This document shows positions 23,327 through 30,556 of a DNA stretch of 35,955 nucleotides, piece by piece. The notes under the pieces were generated by a model. It made no database searches and was not told the DNA's origin. It worked only from the letters and a program-made list of their open reading frames with translations. The position numbers were made by a program, and so were the translations under genes. The stretch is from Sphingobacteriia bacterium 24-36-13. Its GTDB lineage: Bacteria > Bacteroidota > Bacteroidia > Chitinophagales > Chitinophagaceae. The stretch spans positions 1 to 35,955 of the forward strand of contig NCHN01000027.1 in assembly GCA_002281875.1 (NCBI GenBank), read 5' to 3'. How positions within the stretch are numbered: position 1 is the stretch's first letter; the number at the start of each line of letters is the position of its first letter.

Positions 23327-24271
23327 TTAGTGCCCTATAGAAGTTAAATAGCGCTCTGCATCTAAAGCAGCCATACAGCCACTTCCGGCAGCTGTAACTG
23401 CTTGACGATAGTTCTTATCTTGCACATCTCCTGCTGCAAAAACCCCAGCCACATTGGTTTTGGTGGTTCCAGGCACAGTTAGGATATACCCGGTTTCGTC
23501 CATTTCCACATAGTCTTTAAAAATGGCGCTATTGGGTTGATGACCAATAGCCACAAAGAATGCACTAACTGGAATTTCTTGGGTATCACCTGTTTGATTA
23601 TTCTTAATTCGAACAGCTTCCACTTTTTTATCTCCTAAAATTTCATCTGTTTCTGAATTCCAATATACTTTAATATTGGGCGTACTTAATACACGGTCTT
23701 GCATTACTTTACTTGCGCGCATTTGATCTCTTCTAACAATCATATGCACTTGTGTACAAAGTTTACTCAAATAAATGGCTTCTTCTGCAGCCGTATCCCC
23801 TGCTCCAATGATGGCCACTTCTTTGCCTTTAAAGAAGAATCCATCACATACTGCACAAGCACTTACACCGTATCCATTCAAACGTTCTTCACTTGGAATA
23901 CCTAACCATTTTGCAGAAGCACCTGTACTAATGATTACCGTATCTGCATGAATTTCTTTTTCTTCATCAATCCAAACCTTATGTGGAGTGCTACTAAAAT
24001 CTACTTTGGTTGCCAATCCATACCGAATATCTGCACCCATTCTGCTGGCTTGTTTTTCAAAATGCACCATCATTTCTGGTCCTTGAATTCCTTCTGGATA
24101 TCCAGGATAATTCTCTACTTCTGTTGTAATGGTGAGCTGACCACCTGGTTGAATACCTTGGTATAAAACAGGTTTCATATTTGCTCTTGCTGCATAAATT
24201 GCTGCGGTGTATCCTGCAGGCCCTGACCCTATAATCAAAACCGATACTTTCTCTATTGTTCCTTGTTCCAT
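23327..24271 (-). CDS. trxB: Thioredoxin-disulfide reductase
   Basis: A 314-residue NADPH-dependent flavoenzyme that keeps thioredoxin reduced. FAD binding is shown by LIIGSGPAGYTAAIYAARAN (residues 12-31) and by GVFAAGDVQDKNYRQAVTAA near the end. NADPH binding is shown by VAIIGAGDTAAEEAIYLSKL and the HMIVRRDQMRASK segment. The redox-active pair is C139 and C142 in SACAVCDGFFF; CAVC instead of CATC is a known normal variant, as in Bacillus. Length is standard. It is preceded after 9 bases by the DUF4249 gene and followed after 3 by folB in one minus-strand run. Confidence 0.97.
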   Translation of the reverse strand: MEQGTIEKVSVLIIGSGPAGYTAAIYAARANMKPVLYQGIQPGGQLTITTEVENYPGYPEGIQGPEMMVHFEKQASRMGADIRYGLATKVDFSSTPHKVWIDEEKEIHADTVIISTGASAKWLGIPSEERLNGYGVSACAVCDGFFFKGKEVAIIGAGDTAAEEAIYLSKLCTQVHMIVRRDQMRASKVMQDRVLSTPNIKVYWNSETDEILGDKKVEAVRIKNNQTGDTQEIPVSAFFVAIGHQPNSAIFKDYVEMDETGYILTVPGTTKTNVAGVFAAGDVQDKNYRQAVTAAGSGCMAALDAERYLTSIGH

Positions 24272-24280
24272 AATATTGAA

Positions 24281-25156
24281 TTAATCTTTACAAATGTAAG
24301 TTTTGTATTGAGAACCATATCCACAAAAAGCACCCAATGCGCCATTGGTAATATTACCCTTAACTACTCCCGGTGAAGAGAATGGATTTCCAATGGATTG
24401 AAAAGCAAATTCCCATGTTCGCCAAAAAGTATAGGATGCTTTATCAATATTGGCCAATTTTACCGTTACGGTATCGCCTAATTTGAAAAAGCCATAATTT
24501 TCTCTTTCAAAAGGTTGGTTTTTATCTACTCCTTTATCTATATCTATGTTGTATGTTTTGCCATCAATAATGGCATCGTCAAAAGCACTATTAAACCCTG
24601 GGAAAAAAGGTTGGTTATTTACTTTGGTAAAATAGCGAATATAATTTCCCAATCCTGGTGGGTCAATAATGCGTGCCATTAATACCCTAAAACTATCGGT
24701 GGTAGGTCTATTGGCCACTCTTTTAGACCAAAGACTGTCGATGGTTTTTGTTATGATAGGAATAGTGGTTGTTGATTGATATTGTTGTCCGTTATGTTCA
24801 ATACTCAACTGGTATGTTTTACCGGTTTCACCCAACATGGGATCGTTAATTGGTGTTGTGTAAAATACATACCTGCCTCCTTGCGGAAACCTCAATTCAT
24901 TTACTTGTAAAGTAACTGTTTTAGTACCGTTGTTGATTTGCACTTTTGCGTCTTTGATAAATGAGGCAAATAATGTTGCAGTATCAATGGTTGAAAAATA
25001 ATTGAGCGATGTAGACAGCACTACAATGGGAGCTTGTCCATTTTCAATCTCAGCATCCACCACCATTTTGGCTTGGTTTTGAACTGGTTCAATTTGAATG
25101 TCTTTTTCACAAGCCATCAAAAACAACAACCCCAATATAATAGTTACTCTATGCAT
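24281..25156 (-). CDS. DUF4249 family lipoprotein
   Basis: A 291-residue lipoprotein: the signal peptide MHRVTIILGLLFLMAC ends in the lipobox LMAC with acylated Cys16, directly followed by the acidic stretch EKDIQIEP. The mature part begins KMVVDAEIENGQAPIVVLST, the conserved opening of DUF4249, then beta-rich sequence with AKVQINNGTKTVTLQVNE, YQLSIEHNGQQYQSTTTIPI and a C-terminal NGALGAFCGYGSQYKTYICK with two cysteines. DUF4249 proteins usually follow a TonB-dependent receptor gene as outer-membrane lipoproteins; here no receptor is adjacent and the gene leads into trxB. It starts 32 bases after the rpoD terminator's T-run; I could not assign a convincing promoter, so read-through from rpoD is possible. 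Confidence 0.85.
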   Translation of the reverse strand: MHRVTIILGLLFLMACEKDIQIEPVQNQAKMVVDAEIENGQAPIVVLSTSLNYFSTIDTATLFASFIKDAKVQINNGTKTVTLQVNELRFPQGGRYVFYTTPINDPMLGETGKTYQLSIEHNGQQYQSTTTIPIITKTIDSLWSKRVANRPTTDSFRVLMARIIDPPGLGNYIRYFTKVNNQPFFPGFNSAFDDAIIDGKTYNIDIDKGVDKNQPFERENYGFFKLGDTVTVKLANIDKASYTFWRTWEFAFQSIGNPFSSPGVVKGNITNGALGAFCGYGSQYKTYICKD

Positions 25157-25187
25157 TCAACTATAACAACGTTTAGGAAAAAAAGAT

Positions 25188-25216
25188 TAAAAAAAACGCC
25201 CCGATTTTTCGGAGCG
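25188..25216 (-). terminator. Intrinsic terminator of rpoD
   Basis: Read on the minus strand: CGCTCCGA, loop AAAA, TCGGGGCG (eight pairs including one T-G), then eight T. This is a strong rho-independent terminator about 50 bases after the rpoD stop and before the DUF4249 start. Confidence 0.8.
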
Positions 25217-25230
25217 CTTTCAATAAAATG

Positions 25231-25257
25231 GCCTCTCGAATATCCCTATTCGGAGGC
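25231..25257 (-). other. Second hairpin in the rpoD 3' untranslated region
   Basis: On the minus strand GCCTCCGAATA, loop GGGA, TATTCGAGAGGC forms 11 pairs with one bulged base and a GNRA-type tetraloop. It lies between the rpoD stop (25265) and the terminator. It may stabilise the mRNA 3' end or act as a processing or RNA-binding site. Confidence 0.5.
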
Positions 25258-25264
25258 TGAAATA

Positions 25265-26122
25265 TTAACCCAAATATGCTTTAAGTGCATTGCTGTAACG
25301 CGCTTTCTGTAAACGCTTTATGGCACGCTCTTTAATTTGTCTGATTCTTTCTTTGGTTAGGTCGTACTTCATTCCTATTTGTTCAATAGTCACGCCATTT
25401 TCTCCGTCTAAACCAAAATATGCATTCACGATTTCCGCTTCTCTAGGGCTTAATGACTTCAACACCCTACGAATTTCTTCTCTTAATGAATCTTTCATTA
25501 CATCTTCGTCGGTATCATCAGAACCTTCTAATAAATCTCCCATAGCCACATCTTCTGCTTCGTGTACAGGAGCATCTAATGAAGTATGTCTGGTATTACT
25601 TTGGAAAATATTATTAATTTCTGTTTCACTCATTTCAAGAATCTCCGCCAACTCTTCCGTAGAAGGTTCACGCTCATGTTCTTGTTCAAATGCCATGTAT
25701 GCTTTGTTGGCCTTGTTATAAGTACCAATTTTGTTTTGTGGCAAACGAACTAAACGTCCTTGTTCAGCTAATGCTTGTAAAATAGATTGACGAATCCACC
25801 ATACAGCGTAAGAAATAAATTTGAAACCCTTGGTTTCATCAAAACGCTGAGCAGCTTTTATTAAACCTAAATTTCCTTCGTTAATAAGGTCACTAAGTGA
25901 TAAACCTTGGTGTTGGTATTGTTTTGCAACAGAAACCACGAAACGTAAGTTGGCTTGTACTAATTTATCCAACGCTCTTTGATCTCCCATTTTAATCTTC
26001 TGCGCCAAAGTAGTTTCCTCTTCGGGGTTGATCATTGGAATTTTGGAAATCTCTTGTAAATACTTCTCTACTGCTTGCGAATCTCTGTTGGTAATCTGGG
26101 TTGCGATCTTGAGTTGCCTCAT
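25265..26122 (-). CDS. rpoD: Primary RNA polymerase sigma factor (RpoD/SigA), short Bacteroidota type
   Basis: A 285-residue group 1 sigma factor. Region 1.2 begins SQAVEKYLQEISKIPMINPE at residue 15; region 1.1 is absent, as is normal in Bacteroidota, whose primary sigma is about 285-290 residues against about 610 in E. coli. Region 2 is LINEGNLGLIKAAQRFDETK and FKFISYAVWWIRQSILQALA, covering core binding and -7 recognition/melting. Region 3 runs LVRLPQNKIGTYNKANKAYM. Region 4 has the helix-turn-helix VTIEQIGMKYDLTKERIRQI. It should recognise the TAnnTTTG promoters seen across this window. It is monocistronic with a promoter about 95 bases upstream (26217-26224), a structured 3' region and a strong terminator. 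Confidence 0.97.
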   Translation of the reverse strand: MRQLKIATQITNRDSQAVEKYLQEISKIPMINPEEETTLAQKIKMGDQRALDKLVQANLRFVVSVAKQYQHQGLSLSDLINEGNLGLIKAAQRFDETKGFKFISYAVWWIRQSILQALAEQGRLVRLPQNKIGTYNKANKAYMAFEQEHEREPSTEELAEILEMSETEINNIFQSNTRHTSLDAPVHEAEDVAMGDLLEGSDDTDEDVMKDSLREEIRRVLKSLSPREAEIVNAYFGLDGENGVTIEQIGMKYDLTKERIRQIKERAIKRLQKARYSNALKAYLG

Positions 26123-26216
26123 GTTGTACTGTTGCTTTTTTAGATAACGAGTTTTAAACCCAATTTGTTATAAAATGACACAAAAAGGTAAAATTCTCCA
26201 AAACTTACGGAAACTA

Positions 26217-26224
26217 CAAAGATA
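26217..26224 (-). promoter_or_regulatory. Probable rpoD promoter, -7 box
   Basis: The minus strand reads TATCTTTG, an exact TAnnTTTG match, 94 bases before the rpoD ATG. The leader would be about 90 bases, longer than at most genes here. I see no clear -33 TTG at the expected distance. The remainder of the 188-base gap to the threonine aldolase gene is AT-rich without other recognisable sites. Confidence 0.55.
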
Positions 26225-26310
26225 CGATTTTACAATGAAATTCAGTCTTTTAAGTGTAAAAAACTTGGTAATTCAATGAAAATCAAGCTTATTTGTGCAA
26301 ATTGCTGATT

Positions 26311-27327
26311 ATGATAGATTTTAGATCGGATACCGTTACCAAACCTACAGCCCCCATGTTGGCAGCCATGCACGCAGCCCCTGTAGGAGATGATGTTTTT
26401 GGAGAAGACCCTAGCATTAATGAGTTAGAACAGTATAGTGCGGAGTTATTTGGGATGGAGTCTGCCCTATTTTGCCCAAGTGGAACCATGACCAATCAAA
26501 TAGCCATACGCTGTCATACCCAACCTGGAGATGAAGTAATTTGCGACGCGCTCTCCCATGTTTATTTATACGAAGGAGGTGGTATTGCTTCTAATTCAGG
26601 TGCTTCAGTTCAATTATTGCAAGGCAATTTTGGCAGATTAACAGCCGACCAAGTAGTGGCAGCCATCAACAATAAAGACGATGTACACAGACCATTAAGC
26701 CGTTTAGTTAGCTTAGAAAACACTGCCAATAGAGGTGGCGGAACTTGTTACGATTTCAATGATATTCAATTAATTAAAGCCGTTTGTTTAAATAATAATT
26801 TAAGTCTTCATTTAGATGGGGCCCGCTTATTTAATGCTATAGTTGCCAAAAAAGAAAGCCCTGAACAATACGGCAAAACCTTCGATTCTATTTCTGTTTG
26901 CTTGAGCAAAGGATTGGGGGCACCTGTCGGAAGTGTTTTATTGGGCACAAAAGATTTTATCAAAAAAGCAAGAAGAACTAGAAAGGTTTTTGGGGGTGGA
27001 ATGAGGCAGGCTGGTTATTTAGCAGCGGGCGCATTATATGCCCTCCGCCATCAAGTAACTCGATTGGAACAAGACCATGCACATGCCGCTCTGATAGTAG
27101 AAGCTTTAAAGAAAAAAGACTTTGTGGGTATGATCCCACCTGTGGAAACCAATATTATTTTATTTGAAGTAAAAGGCAGATTCACCGCCAAAGAATTGGT
27201 TGGGATATTAGCAAACAAGGGCATATTAACCATTGCAATGAGCCCTACTCAAGTTAGAATTGTAACACATTTAGACATCACCGAAGAAATGGTAAAGCAA
27301 ACCATTAGGGAGATTGAATCCCTTTAG
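26311..27327 (+). CDS. Threonine aldolase family PLP enzyme
   Basis: A 338-residue fold-type I pyridoxal-phosphate enzyme of the threonine aldolase/beta-eliminating lyase family, which cleaves L-threonine or allo-threonine to glycine and acetaldehyde. The N-terminus MIDFRSDTVTKPTAPMLAAM and the following GDDVFGEDPSINELE are family hallmarks. The PLP-contacting Asp169 lies in LHLDGARLFNA, and the Schiff-base lysine is Lys200 in SVCLSKGLGAPVGS. The ATG at 26311 is chosen because the conserved N-terminus begins there; an upstream TTG at 26293 adds six unconserved residues. Stereospecificity (low-specificity LtaE type or allo-specific) is not evident. The pgi gene follows after 43 bases with a promoter-like box of its own. 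Confidence 0.93.
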   Translation: MIDFRSDTVTKPTAPMLAAMHAAPVGDDVFGEDPSINELEQYSAELFGMESALFCPSGTMTNQIAIRCHTQPGDEVICDALSHVYLYEGGGIASNSGASVQLLQGNFGRLTADQVVAAINNKDDVHRPLSRLVSLENTANRGGGTCYDFNDIQLIKAVCLNNNLSLHLDGARLFNAIVAKKESPEQYGKTFDSISVCLSKGLGAPVGSVLLGTKDFIKKARRTRKVFGGGMRQAGYLAAGALYALRHQVTRLEQDHAHAALIVEALKKKDFVGMIPPVETNIILFEVKGRFTAKELVGILANKGILTIAMSPTQVRIVTHLDITEEMVKQTIREIESL

Positions 27328-27328
27328 G

Positions 27329-27336
27329 TAACTTTA
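27329..27336 (+). promoter_or_regulatory. Possible pgi promoter, -7 box
   Basis: TAACTTTA followed by TGCCCC is one base from TAnnTTTG and lies 34 bases before the pgi ATG, immediately after the threonine aldolase stop. Confidence 0.35.
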
Positions 27337-27370
27337 TGCCCCAAAAATTGAACTGCTGATATAAAAATAT

Positions 27371-29038
27371 ATGCTACCTAGAATTAATCCGACAACAACA
27401 CAGGCTTGGTTTTTATTGAAGAAACATCACGAAGACGAAATGAGCAGAAGGCATATGAGAGACCTTTTTGCAGCAGACCCCGAAAGATTCCAGAAATTTT
27501 CGCTTTGTTTAGACCAATTGGTTTTTGATTATTCTAAAAACATCATTAACCCAAGAACCATGCAACTCTTGTTGCAATTGGCTGAAGAATGTAAATTATC
27601 AGATGCTATTCATGATCAATTTGCAGGAATAAAAATTAATGAAACCGAGAATCGTTCTGTATTGCATACCGCTCTGCGGAATTTTTCGGACACCCCTATT
27701 TTGGTAGATGGAAAAGACATCATGCCAAAAATTAAAAAAGTGCAGGCACAAATGGCTGCATTTTGCAAGACTATTCATAGCGGAGATTGGAAAGGTTATA
27801 CAGGAAAACCTATCAAATACATTGTCAATATTGGGATTGGGGGCAGTGATTTAGGACCAGTGATGGTAACTGAAGCATTAAAGCCTTATTGGGTAGATGG
27901 TATTCAAACTTATTTCGTTAGCAATGTAGATGGAACACATATAGCTGAAACCTTGAAAAAAGTAAATGCGGAAGAGACTTTATTCTTAGTTGCTTCTAAA
28001 ACTTTTACCACACAGGAAACCATGACCAACGCCCACACAGCAAGGAATTGGTTTTTAGAATTTGCGAAAGACGAAACCCATATTGCCAAACATTTTGCGG
28101 CATTAAGCACCAATGAAAAAGCAGTCACTGCATTTGGTATAGACAAAGCCAATATGTTTGAATTTTGGGATTGGGTTGGCGGAAGGTATTCTTTATGGAG
28201 TGCTATTGGGTTGTCTATTGCGTTAACCATTGGGTACGACAATTTTGAGCAATTGCTCAAAGGGGCTTATAAAGCAGACGAACATTTTAGAACAGAAAAA
28301 CACGATAAAAATATTCCGGTAATCATGGCTTTATTAGGCATTTGGTACACCAATTTCTTTGGTGCACAAAGTGAAGCCATTTTGCCTTACGATCAATATA
28401 TGCATCGCTTTGCAGCTTATTTTCAACAAGGAAATATGGAAAGTAATGGCAAGAGCATTGATAGAAATGGGAACCCTGTTAACTACGCTACCGGACCCGT
28501 TATTTGGGGAGAGCCTGGCACCAATGGACAGCATGCATTTTATCAATTGATTCACCAAGGAACACCAATGATTCCTTGTGACTTTATTGCCCCTGCCCTT
28601 TCTAAAAATCCAATTGGCGACCATCATGTAAAATTGATGTCGAACTTTTTTGCTCAAACTGAAGCTTTAATGAATGGTAAGAGTGAGAATGAAGTGAAAG
28701 TGGAATTAATGAAAGCGGATAAAAAAGAAGAAGAGATTAAAAAGCTGAGCCCTTTCAAAGTCTTTACTGGCAACAAACCAACCAACTCTATCTTAGTAAA
28801 ACAAATTGATCCAGCTACATTGGGATTATTGATTGCATTGTATGAACATAAAATATTTGTGCAAGGGGTACTTTGGAATATTTTCAGCTATGATCAATGG
28901 GGTGTAGAATTAGGCAAAGAGTTGGCCAATAAAATTTTACCCGAATTAAACACTGAAGACGCGGTAAAAGATCATGATGCTTCTACCAATGGTTTAATCA
29001 ATTGCTTTAAAGAATTTAGAAAATCGGCACAAGCATAA
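27371..29038 (+). CDS. pgi: Glucose-6-phosphate isomerase
   Basis: A 555-residue cytoplasmic enzyme interconverting glucose-6-phosphate and fructose-6-phosphate in glycolysis and gluconeogenesis. It belongs to the long (E. coli-like) form by length. Key segments in order are the N-terminal [35 protein letters not shown] with the phosphate-binding SIS domain; [19 protein letters not shown]; the PGI signature [20 protein letters not shown]; the catalytic-base region [16 protein letters not shown] with its Glu; [15 protein letters not shown] with the ring-opening His; and [15 protein letters not shown] with the C-terminal catalytic Lys. All expected catalytic residues are present. The GNAT gene begins 1 base after its stop. 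Confidence 0.97.
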   Translation: MLPRINPTTTQAWFLLKKHHEDEMSRRHMRDLFAADPERFQKFSLCLDQLVFDYSKNIINPRTMQLLLQLAEECKLSDAIHDQFAGIKINETENRSVLHTALRNFSDTPILVDGKDIMPKIKKVQAQMAAFCKTIHSGDWKGYTGKPIKYIVNIGIGGSDLGPVMVTEALKPYWVDGIQTYFVSNVDGTHIAETLKKVNAEETLFLVASKTFTTQETMTNAHTARNWFLEFAKDETHIAKHFAALSTNEKAVTAFGIDKANMFEFWDWVGGRYSLWSAIGLSIALTIGYDNFEQLLKGAYKADEHFRTEKHDKNIPVIMALLGIWYTNFFGAQSEAILPYDQYMHRFAAYFQQGNMESNGKSIDRNGNPVNYATGPVIWGEPGTNGQHAFYQLIHQGTPMIPCDFIAPALSKNPIGDHHVKLMSNFFAQTEALMNGKSENEVKVELMKADKKEEEIKKLSPFKVFTGNKPTNSILVKQIDPATLGLLIALYEHKIFVQGVLWNIFSYDQWGVELGKELANKILPELNTEDAVKDHDASTNGLINCFKEFRKSAQA

Positions 29039-29039
29039 T

Positions 29040-29528
29040 ATGGAGCATATTGTTATTAGACCCATAGAACCAGCAGATAATAAAGCCATTGCAACCATTA
29101 TTAGAACTGCTTTAACTGAATTTGGGGCAAATAAACCAGGTACTGTTTTTTACGATGATACCACCGATCATCTGTATGAATTATTTACCGCTGAGCCCCA
29201 AAGTGGCTATTTCATTGCATTACAAGACGGTGTAATCGTTGGCGGGGCAGGCTACTACCCCACCGAAGGACTACCAACTGGCACTTGTGAATTGGTAAAA
29301 ATGTATTTGAATGCAGCAGCAAGGGGCATGGGCTTAGGCAGAAAAATGATTGATTTTGTTTTGGCTGCCGCCAAACAAAAAGATTATAACCATGTATATT
29401 TAGAAACCATGCCCGAGTTAAAAAAAGCCGTAAAAGTGTATGAACAATTTGGCTTTACTTATCTCAATGGACCAATGGGCAATTCTGGGCACAATGGTTG
29501 TGATATCTGGATGATTAGGCCTTTATAG
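29040..29528 (+). CDS. GNAT family N-acetyltransferase
   Basis: A 162-residue GCN5-related acetyltransferase using acetyl-CoA. The N-terminal strand IVIRPIEPADNKAIATIIRT is followed by GVIVGGAGYYPTEG, then motif A in ELVKMYLNAAARGMGLGRKM (about residues 86-105) with the R-G-M-G-L-G pyrophosphate-binding loop, and motif B in KKAVKVYEQFGFTYLNGP. The fold is complete. The acceptor (small molecule, peptide or protein) cannot be told. It begins 1 base after pgi, so it is probably cotranscribed, and ends 1 base from the convergent PorP/SprF gene. Confidence 0.92.
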   Translation: MEHIVIRPIEPADNKAIATIIRTALTEFGANKPGTVFYDDTTDHLYELFTAEPQSGYFIALQDGVIVGGAGYYPTEGLPTGTCELVKMYLNAAARGMGLGRKMIDFVLAAAKQKDYNHVYLETMPELKKAVKVYEQFGFTYLNGPMGNSGHNGCDIWMIRPL

Positions 29529-29529
29529 G

Positions 29530-30555
29530 CTACCATAATTTGGTAGGGCACCAATCTCCGTAACGATTACCCAGCAAAAACCCAATCAAGATTTCATGAG
29601 TTCCCCTACTAATGGTATTAATGCGAGAAGTTTGAATATCGTAAGAATAGCCAATATTCAAGGTATTACTCAAATTCAATCCTACCATTGCAGCAAATCC
29701 ATCTTTGTATCGGAATGAAGTACCTGCCCATAAAAAGTCTTGGTACTGCAGTTTGGCATTAATGTCAAAACCCAGTGGTAACGGACTGATATAACGAATC
29801 AACATAGAAGGAAGTAAATTAAAATCGTCTGAAATGGTTAATCGGTAGCCCGCACTTAAAAATAAATGCGGAACCAATTTCCCTTGGGTTAACGAAACGG
29901 TATTATCTGAAAATGCCACATTCTGGGGAATGATTTGTTGAGCAGCTAAACCAACAAAATAATCCTTTGAGTACAGCCAAAGTCCAGCACTGATATCTGG
30001 CTTTAATCGATTAATAACTCCACTAGAAGCAACTGCAGGATCTACTGTGGTATTACCAAAATTGAGTTTAGAAGCATCTAAACTAAGGTTGGTAAAGCCA
30101 ACAGAAACGCCCGCTGATAAGTTAGTAGTGGGCGATAATCCTAAATGATAAGAATAAGTTCCGTATGCAGCAAATCGATTCAAAGGACCGGTTTTATCAT
30201 TGAGCATCGTAAAGCCCACTCCATGGTGTGGTTCAGCAGCTGTATAATCTCTCCAATAAGCTTCCCCCCTTGGATTCATTCCCTTTGCCCTAAAACCAGT
30301 GGCAGTGGAACTTTGATAAGGATCTTTTTTCAATCTACCATGTGCGGTTATATATGTTGTTACTGGGGCATCTTGCAATCCTACCCACTGAACCCGGTGA
30401 CTGGCTTTAACATCCCAATAATTTTCAATACCAGCAACAGCAGGATTGATAATATAATTGTTCATGATGTATTGGGTATAATAAGGACGTTGTTGTGCCT
30501 GGGTCACTACAACCATTCCAATCAACATCACTAAAAAGTATCCCTTGCTCCTCAT
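29530..30555 (-). CDS. PorP/SprF family type IX secretion-associated outer-membrane protein
   Basis: A 341-residue exported barrel protein of the PorP/SprF family. The signal peptide MRSKGYFLVMLIGMVVVTQA is followed by the mature opening QQRPYYTQYIMNNYIINPAVAG, the family hallmark (Y-T-Q-Y-x-x-N-x-x-x-x-N-P-A-x-A-G). Later strands show HHGVGFTMLNDKTGPLNRFA, AYGTYSYHLGLS and GLNLSNTLNIGYSYDIQTSR, and the chain closes with HEILIGFLLGNRYGDW. In gliding Bacteroidota, SprF is needed for secretion of the type B cargo SprB and is encoded beside it; PorP is a core component in Porphyromonas. Here the gene lies 1 base after a large type B cargo gene, so I infer a dedicated SprF-like partner for that protein rather than the core PorP, which normally sits beside porK, porL, porM and porN. 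Confidence 0.93.
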   Translation of the reverse strand: MRSKGYFLVMLIGMVVVTQAQQRPYYTQYIMNNYIINPAVAGIENYWDVKASHRVQWVGLQDAPVTTYITAHGRLKKDPYQSSTATGFRAKGMNPRGEAYWRDYTAAEPHHGVGFTMLNDKTGPLNRFAAYGTYSYHLGLSPTTNLSAGVSVGFTNLSLDASKLNFGNTTVDPAVASSGVINRLKPDISAGLWLYSKDYFVGLAAQQIIPQNVAFSDNTVSLTQGKLVPHLFLSAGYRLTISDDFNLLPSMLIRYISPLPLGFDINAKLQYQDFLWAGTSFRYKDGFAAMVGLNLSNTLNIGYSYDIQTSRINTISRGTHEILIGFLLGNRYGDWCPTKLW

Positions 30556-30556
30556 T

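Noticed and set aside
23846-23857. CAVC instead of CATC in thioredoxin reductase
   Set aside because: CAVC is a normal active-site variant in functional bacterial enzymes, for example in Bacillus; not a defect.
25265-26122. Primary sigma factor lacking region 1.1
   Set aside because: Short primary sigma factors of about 285 residues are the rule in Bacteroidota.
26293-26310. Upstream TTG start for the threonine aldolase
   Set aside because: The six extra residues are not family-like; the conserved N-terminus starts at the ATG at 26311.
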